Of a DNA stretch of 39,017 nucleotides, positions 34,566 to 39,017 are shown piece by piece; the stretch's first letter is position 1, and every line of letters begins with the position of its first letter. The notes under the pieces were generated by a model. That model worked only from the letters and a program-made list of their open reading frames with translations, did not search any database and was not told the DNA's origin. The position numbers were made by a program, and so were the translations under genes. Source of the DNA: Pseudolabrys sp. (GTDB lineage Bacteria; Pseudomonadota; Alphaproteobacteria; Rhizobiales; Xanthobacteraceae); the NCBI GenBank assembly GCA_022841665.1, contig JALHRB010000035.1, forward strand, positions 1-39,017, in the 5' to 3' direction.

Positions 34566-35473
34566 TCGCGCTTATTGCCGTTGCGCGCACGGGCGGCGGG
34601 CGAACTGCTTTCGCGCGGCGCGCGGTAACGCGCGGTGCTCGCCGCCGAGCGGGCGCTGCGGCGCTCGTCGTCATAGTACATCGCCTCGTGCGCCGGGCGG
34701 GTGCGCTTGCGCTCGCCTTGCCAGATCGCCGCCATGGCGCGGGCGGTCTGCGGCGTCGTCTCGTCGAACAATTGCGCGAGGTCGAACACGCGGGCCACCG
34801 ACTGGCCGATCGCGGGATCGAGGAACAGAAGAATGCGCTGGAGCACGGCGGCCTTCATGCCAAGCGCGCGGGCGGCAACCACGAGCGGTTCGCCCGAGGC
34901 GTCGCGGGTGATGCGCTCCGCCAGCGCGGGCGCGATGCCAAGTGCAGTCGCGAGCGTGCGGGCGAAGGCGCCGGTATTGCGCTGCAAGGCCGCGCGTTCG
35001 AGCGCGGCGATGGCGTCGGCCGAAGCGGCCGCCGGACCGGCCGTGACCGCTTCGCCGATGTCGAGATTGGCGAGGATCAGGCGCCGCTCTTCCGGCGTCG
35101 CGCTCATGAACAGTTCGGCGAGATCGTTGCGGGCCGGATCCGGCTGAGGCTGCGGTTTCACGGTCGGGGCGGTCTGCGCCCGGGCCGCCGGCTTGGCCGC
35201 TTCAAGCCCAAGCTGGTCGAGGACCGCCTGCGGCGCGCGTCCGGTATAGCCGCGCAAAGTCGCCGCCACGGCGGCGCGCGTCGGCGCGTCGGTGGTGGCG
35301 ATCAGGCCGAGGGCCAGCTCGGCATATTGGGTTTCCTCATCGGCCGTGTGGACCGGCTTCTGCACGTAGAGGTCGGTGATTACGCGGAGCAGCGTGGGCC
35401 GGATATCGACGCCGTCACGGCAGGCGAGATCGAGCAAGCCATCAAGCGGCGGATAGGCGGAAGGCTTCGGCAT
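34562..35473 (-). CDS. DUF2336 domain-containing protein
   Basis: A 303-residue helical-repeat protein. DUF2336 proteins are HEAT-like and common in alphaproteobacteria; matching features include the LLRVITDLYVQKPVHTADEE start region, VVAARALGMKAAVLQRILLFLDP in the second half and repeated short helices. The C-terminal 40 residues are Ser/Arg-rich and disordered (RYRAPRESSSPAARARNGNKRD region). No signal peptide or membrane helix is present. The role is unknown; relatives are sometimes tied to cell-cycle or motility control. It is divergent from the small-protein gene across a CtrA-like box. Confidence 0.85.
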   Translation of the reverse strand: MPKPSAYPPLDGLLDLACRDGVDIRPTLLRVITDLYVQKPVHTADEETQYAELALGLIATTDAPTRAAVAATLRGYTGRAPQAVLDQLGLEAAKPAARAQTAPTVKPQPQPDPARNDLAELFMSATPEERRLILANLDIGEAVTAGPAAASADAIAALERAALQRNTGAFARTLATALGIAPALAERITRDASGEPLVVAARALGMKAAVLQRILLFLDPAIGQSVARVFDLAQLFDETTPQTARAMAAIWQGERKRTRPAHEAMYYDDERRSARSAASTARYRAPRESSSPAARARNGNKRD

Positions 35474-35523
35474 GAGATTTACGCTTCACCGGGGGCTGAT
35501 GCCCTCACATTAGATCGGCCCCG

Positions 35524-35538
35524 TTAGCAGAGCGTTAA
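35524..35538. promoter_or_regulatory. CtrA-like box between DUF2336 and the small-protein gene
   Basis: TTAG-CAGAGCG-TTAA again matches TTAA-N7-TTAA at seven of eight fixed bases. It is 51 bases upstream of the DUF2336 ATG and 68 bases before the plus-strand small-protein gene, so it could act on either. Confidence 0.4.
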
Positions 35539-35605
35539 CCTTGCGGCCCTTTAAATCAAGCAAGGCTGCCGACCGGCAGTTGCCGGGACGGAGGAGGGGA
35601 CTGCA

Positions 35606-35806
35606 ATGGGCGAAGTCATCCGTTTTCCCGACGAGTCGGGCTACGCGCGCGGCGGCGGCCGATATGTCGACGCCAATACCGAACCCGCGACCGTCATCAT
35701 TCTCCCCGTGATCCGCATCGAGCGCGATCCGGGCGGCTCGAACGGGCTCGAGCCGCACACGGGCAACAATACAGGTCGCCGCCGTCGCCGCCGCGTCGGT
35801 CGCTGA
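35606..35806 (+). CDS. Small conserved-type protein of unknown function
   Basis: A 66-residue protein starting MGEVIRFPDESGYARGGGR and ending in a run of arginines (GRRRRRRVGR). The first part has a short strand-rich core (TVIILPVIRIER) and the end is basic and flexible. GGAGGAGGGG lies upstream of ATG 35606, one of the strongest ribosome-binding sites in the window, so translation is likely high. The lipoprotein gene follows after eight bases. I do not recognise the family; a nucleic-acid or envelope contact by the Arg tail is possible. Confidence 0.72.
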   Translation: MGEVIRFPDESGYARGGGRYVDANTEPATVIILPVIRIERDPGGSNGLEPHTGNNTGRRRRRRVGR

Positions 35807-35814
35807 CGGCACCG

Positions 35815-36564
35815 ATGCAGAGGACCGCGCGCATGCCGCGCAAGCCGCGCCGGCCCTTCCGGTCCCACGCGCTGATATTGTCGGCGCTCATGCTGGCGGG
35901 CTGCGCCAACGGCGACTTCGGCGAAGTCCACGACTATCTGGTCGCCGACAGCATCCACGATTGGGTCGGCCGCGACACGGTCCCGAAGCCGTCCACCTTC
36001 GAATACACCGACGACGAACGCGCGCTGCGCGACCATGCCTATCCGCTGATCGAGCCGCCGTACGACCGCCAGCGCTGGTATTCGATCGCCGGCGAATACG
36101 GCCTCATCCGGCCGAGCCTGCGCGGCGACCGCGCGGCCTATGCCAACCATTTGATGTCGGCGAACTACCGTTCGCCTTCGTCGCGTTATGCGCAGCTCAT
36201 CGACGATATCCGCAACGACAGCACGCGGATCACGCCGTTCTTCGAGGTGGCCGGCCGCGTCATCGACATGGACCACAAGCGGCGCAAGAGCCTGCCGCAT
36301 GTCACGCCGGTGGCCCATGAGGCGAAACACGCCGTGCGGCGCATCAAGGAAAATGCCCACGTCGTGGACATCGTGCGGATAAGCCTGGGCCAGCGCGCGG
36401 CGGCCTATCGCTTCGCGCTCGAGCGGCTGGTGATCGCCGTGCCGTCGCCGCAGGCGGTGGAAGCCGAGCGGTCGCTGCGGTCGCTGGAGGCGCAAGTCGC
36501 CCATTTCCAGCGCGATCTTGCGCCGACCTGGCGGCGACAGCCGAGCCTGGCGTCGACGAATTAG
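35815..36564 (+). CDS. Hypothetical lipoprotein
   Basis: A 249-residue protein with a lipoprotein signal ending LMLAGC (Cys30). The mature part is helical and charged with FGEVHDYLVADSIHDWVGRD, then DDERALRDHAYPLIEPPYDRQ and a helical end rich in Arg. No family is recognised. ATG at 35815 is used; ATG at 35833 (MPRKPRR) is also reasonable. It follows the 66-residue gene by eight bases, so they form a two-gene unit. Confidence 0.78.
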   Translation: MQRTARMPRKPRRPFRSHALILSALMLAGCANGDFGEVHDYLVADSIHDWVGRDTVPKPSTFEYTDDERALRDHAYPLIEPPYDRQRWYSIAGEYGLIRPSLRGDRAAYANHLMSANYRSPSSRYAQLIDDIRNDSTRITPFFEVAGRVIDMDHKRRKSLPHVTPVAHEAKHAVRRIKENAHVVDIVRISLGQRAAAYRFALERLVIAVPSPQAVEAERSLRSLEAQVAHFQRDLAPTWRRQPSLASTN

Positions 36565-36602
36565 CTTAAGCGACTTTCCGGCCGCGTCGATTTCAATTCC
36601 GC

Positions 36603-37160
36603 CTACTGCCTTGGCGCATCCGTCTTGAAGCAGCGAGCCGCTGCGACGGTGCTTCTCGCCTTGTCGGTCAGTCCCGGCTCCGGCGCCAGCGCGCGAATGG
36701 CGATCAGTCCGGTTGGTGTCGGCGATTCCACGATCAGCCGGTCGGCCGCGGTGACGTCTTCTTCTTCCGGCAATTGCGCGCGCTGCTCGGGGGTCATCAA
36801 CTCGAGCTCGATGATGCGGCGGCCGGCGGCGCGGTCGTTGATGGCGTAATAGGCGACGTCGTGGCGCGTATAGAAAGAAACCGAGGTGTAAGCGAGGCTC
36901 ACCGGAACGGTCAGCTTGAGCGGGCCTTGCGAGAGATCGTAACGGCAGATCGCGGTGACGAAGGCCGGATCCATGAACGGCATGGTGGCGCGGTCCGGCG
37001 CCGGGGCGGGCAGGGGCGTGACGGTGTTGACCGGCGCGATCGGCTCCAGGCGCGCATAGGCGTCGCGCGTCGCGGTGTGCGGCAGGATGATGACGGTGGC
37101 AAGATGCACGATGCCGCCGAGCAGGGCGCCGCCGAGAAGCAAAAGCAGCCAGCGGATCAT
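36603..37160 (-). CDS. DUF1254-type membrane-anchored protein
   Basis: A 185-residue protein with one N-terminal helix (MIRWLLLLLGGALLGGIVHL) then a globular domain with FVTAICRYDLSQGPLKLTVPV, SFYTRHDVAYYAINDRAAG and ESPTPTGLIAIRAL. It fits the short DUF1254 type that pairs with a DUF1214 protein. Its ATG overlaps the DUF1214 stop as ATGA. In many bacteria both domains are one long protein, so the pair is a split version. The function is not established. Confidence 0.82.
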   Translation of the reverse strand: MIRWLLLLLGGALLGGIVHLATVIILPHTATRDAYARLEPIAPVNTVTPLPAPAPDRATMPFMDPAFVTAICRYDLSQGPLKLTVPVSLAYTSVSFYTRHDVAYYAINDRAAGRRIIELELMTPEQRAQLPEEEDVTAADRLIVESPTPTGLIAIRALAPEPGLTDKARSTVAAARCFKTDAPRQ

Positions 37161-37735
37161 GGGCAGCTCCGCGTGGCGACGGCCGGCATCGGCACTTCGC
37201 GGCTGGCCTTGGTGGAAATCCCGACCGCGGTGTCGTAGAGGCGCAGTAGCAGCGTGTAGCGCTCGATGCCGCCGGTCGGCAGCCAGTTGCCCGGGTTGGC
37301 GCGCGGCGCGACGACGATCTCGAAGCTACCGTCGGCGCGGCGCACGATCTCCTGGCTGGTGAAGCCGTGCCGGCCGACGGAATTGGCGGCGAGTTCGCCG
37401 GCGGAATTGTACAGGGTCAGCGTCCAGAATCGTGCCGCCGGCGTGATGCCGGAAACCACCACGTCGCAGCGGCCGTCGAGCGGCTTGCCGTCGTCGTCGG
37501 TGCGGGCGGTGAAGGAGACGCCGTCGCCCAGCGCGATCGGCAGCCGTCCGGTGCGCGCGATGCTGGCGCGGGCGTAGGGGTCGGCTTCGGCCGTGCCGGT
37601 TTTCGGCCAGGCGGTCCAGCTTCCGATCGTCAGCGAGCCGAAGGCAGCGTCGCGCGACAGCGCCATATAAGTCAGGCCGAGGCCGACGAGCGCTGCGACA
37701 GACAGGGCAAACAGCGTTCCGAGAAGCAGCCGCAC
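37157..37735 (-). CDS. DUF1214 domain-containing protein
   Basis: A 192-residue protein with a signal or anchor (LLGTLFALSVAALVGLGLTYMAL) and the DUF1214 core: ARFWTLTLYNSAGELAANS, RHGFTSQEIVRRADGSFEI and GNWLPTGGIERYTLLLRLYD. The W-TLTLY and NWLP motifs are typical. It is the first gene of the pair and overlaps the DUF1254 gene. It starts 76 bases downstream of the PBP stop, on the same strand. Confidence 0.88.
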   Translation of the reverse strand: MRLLLGTLFALSVAALVGLGLTYMALSRDAAFGSLTIGSWTAWPKTGTAEADPYARASIARTGRLPIALGDGVSFTARTDDDGKPLDGRCDVVVSGITPAARFWTLTLYNSAGELAANSVGRHGFTSQEIVRRADGSFEIVVAPRANPGNWLPTGGIERYTLLLRLYDTAVGISTKASREVPMPAVATRSCP

Positions 37736-37811
37736 GATCGATCCGCTGAGGGTGGCAGAAAAGCCTTGATTCGCAGGTGGGAGCCTACGCCGCCTCTTGG
37801 CGCGCGGCTAA

Positions 37812-39017
37812 TCAGTTCCGGCCGAACGCCTTGCCCTCCAGCGCCGAGGCGAGGGCGTCGGACTTCTCGGACGCGGACGAAACCTGTTTCTTCTTCTCGG
37901 TGGAGACGGTTGGCAGCGCCGGGCCAAGCGCGCGGTTGGCCTCGTCGAGCATTTTCTCCACCCGCACCAGCACGTCGGCGCCGCGCTTGGTGAGCAGCGT
38001 CGGGCGGGGCGGCGGCGGTTGTTCGACGTTCTTCGATTTGGCCTGCGCGACTGTCGGCTGCTGGCGCGCCGCAGGTACCGGGACGCCGGGAAGCTGCTTC
38101 ACTTCGATGCCCTGGTGGGCGTAGTCCATGATGGCGTGCCAGGTCATCGCCGGCAGCGAACCGCCGGTCATGCGGTTGGTCGAGGTGTAGTCGTCATTGC
38201 CGAACCAGATGCCGCAGACGAAGTTGGCCGTGTAGCCCACGAACCAGGCGTCGCGGTAGGCGTTGGTGGTGCCGGTCTTGCCGGCGGCGGAGATGCCGTC
38301 GAGGCGCGCCCGGCGCGCGGTGCCGTTTTCGACCACGTTCTGCATCATCGTGATCATGTCCTGCGCGACCTTCGGGGGCAGCGCCTGACGCGGCTTCGGG
38401 CCGTCGCGGTCGAAGCGCCAGATCACCTCGCCAGTGCCGGAGCGCATTTCCAGGACGGCATGCGGCGTGACCGCCGTGCCGAGATTGGCGAAAGTCGCGT
38501 AGGCGCCGGTGTGCTCAAGCACGGTGACGGAGTCGGCGCCGATCGGCAGCGACGGCGTATCGGGCAGCGCGCTCTTGATGCCCATGTCATGGGAGAGCTT
38601 GATGATCTTGGCGCGGCCGAGCTTCGGGTTGCCGTCGCCGATCGAGACCGACAGGCGCACGGCGATGGTGTTGATCGAGCGCGTGAGCGCCATCAGCAGC
38701 GTCATCGATCCCGAATAGCCGCCGCTGTAATTGTGCGGGCACCAGTTGCCGAGACAGATCGGCGCGTCGACCACGATCGAGGTCGGCTTGTAGCCATGCA
38801 TGAGCGCGGCCGCATAGACATAGGGCTTGAACGAGGAGCCGGGCTGGCGCATGGCGTCAGTGGCGCGGTTGAACTGGCTGGCGCCGTAGTCGCGGCCACC
38901 GACCATGGCGCGCACCGAGCCGTCGACGTCCATCAGCACGGCGGCGGCCTGCTTGGCGTGATATTCCTGGCCGTATTGGCGCAGCGAATTTTCCACCGCG
39001 GCATCGGCGGCCTTCTG
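37812..39017 (-). CDS. Penicillin-binding protein 1A-type, transpeptidase part (5' end missing)
   Basis: The frame is open to the right edge, so the N-terminal glycosyltransferase domain is outside; about 401 residues remain. Transpeptidase motifs are present: SSFK (38826-38837) with the nucleophile serine, SIN in TRSINTIAVRL, and KTGT (38268-38279) in KTGTTNAYRDAWFVGYT. The enzyme cross-links peptidoglycan peptides in the periplasm and is a beta-lactam target. The C-terminus is a Pro/Lys-rich tail after the domain. PBP1a and PBP1b-like forms cannot be told apart fully, but GGRDYGASQFNRAT favours PBP1A. Confidence 0.9.
   Translation of the reverse strand, partial: QKAADAAVENSLRQYGQEYHAKQAAAVLMDVDGSVRAMVGGRDYGASQFNRATDAMRQPGSSFKPYVYAAALMHGYKPTSIVVDAPICLGNWCPHNYSGGYSGSMTLLMALTRSINTIAVRLSVSIGDGNPKLGRAKIIKLSHDMGIKSALPDTPSLPIGADSVTVLEHTGAYATFANLGTAVTPHAVLEMRSGTGEVIWRFDRDGPKPRQALPPKVAQDMITMMQNVVENGTARRARLDGISAAGKTGTTNAYRDAWFVGYTANFVCGIWFGNDDYTSTNRMTGGSLPAMTWHAIMDYAHQGIEVKQLPGVPVPAARQQPTVAQAKSKNVEQPPPPRPTLLTKRGADVLVRVEKMLDEANRALGPALPTVSTEKKKQVSSASEKSDALASALEGKAFGRN

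Overview
The window reads as chromosome of a high-GC alphaproteobacterium of the order Hyphomicrobiales, close to the Bradyrhizobium/Rhodopseudomonas/Xanthobacteraceae lineages. This rests on several lineage-restricted families (TIGR03808, TIGR03809, MucR, and DUF2336, DUF1491, DUF5330, DUF6456, DUF3750 and DUF6481 proteins) and on intergenic palindromes of a kind common in that group. I see no rRNA, tRNA, transposase, prophage or CRISPR array. It is mostly a dense chromosomal backbone of short operons with a few lineage-specific insertions.

Layout. 1-5010 (mainly +): the end of a LivM-type permease, a polytopic membrane protein, a TIGR03809 protein with a small cytochrome c, an Old Yellow Enzyme family oxidoreductase and an EamA transporter. 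5002-7239 (-): an arsenosugar-type cluster, ArsS radical SAM enzyme plus two glycosyltransferases. 7349-10192 (-): a DUF3750 protein, a Tat-exported beta-helix repeat protein and a pyroglutamyl-peptidase. 10332-18562 (-): one long same-strand run, folP-folB-folK, then mutA-orf125-mutB, a HepT-like gene, a lipoprotein and meaB. 18625-21830: small DUF proteins around an M20 dipeptidase. 21931-27586: a YadG/YadH-like ABC exporter, a type II haloacid dehalogenase divergent from a branched-chain aminotransferase, and sodB with a membrane glycosyltransferase. 27934-30199 (+): an envelope protein, MucR and a DUF6456 protein. 30203-31194 (-): sufE and a DUF5330 protein. 31652-36564: a PAS histidine kinase with a peptidoglycan-binding partner, DUF1491, DUF2336, a tiny protein and a lipoprotein. 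36603-39017 (-): a DUF1214/DUF1254 pair and the transpeptidase part of a PBP1a-type protein.

How the genes work together. The mut run encodes both methylmalonyl-CoA mutase subunits and the MeaB chaperone GTPase. It is interrupted by two lower-GC genes: a two-helix membrane protein joined to mutA and mutB by ATGA overlaps on both sides, and a HepT/HEPN-like protein that has lost the RNase motif. folP/B/K form three steps of folate synthesis. ArsS and the two transferases would build arsenic-containing sugars from dimethylarsenite made elsewhere. The histidine kinase, peptidoglycan-binding protein and PBP1a-type protein point to cell-cycle and envelope functions, and two near-consensus CtrA boxes fit that reading.

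The strongest candidates for something not yet described are the mut operon insertions, the MucR variant with a stripped zinc finger flanked by AT-rich palindromes, a 15-codon ORF coupled to the DUF6456 gene, and a tandem 13-bp repeat in the aminotransferase/dehalogenase promoter region.
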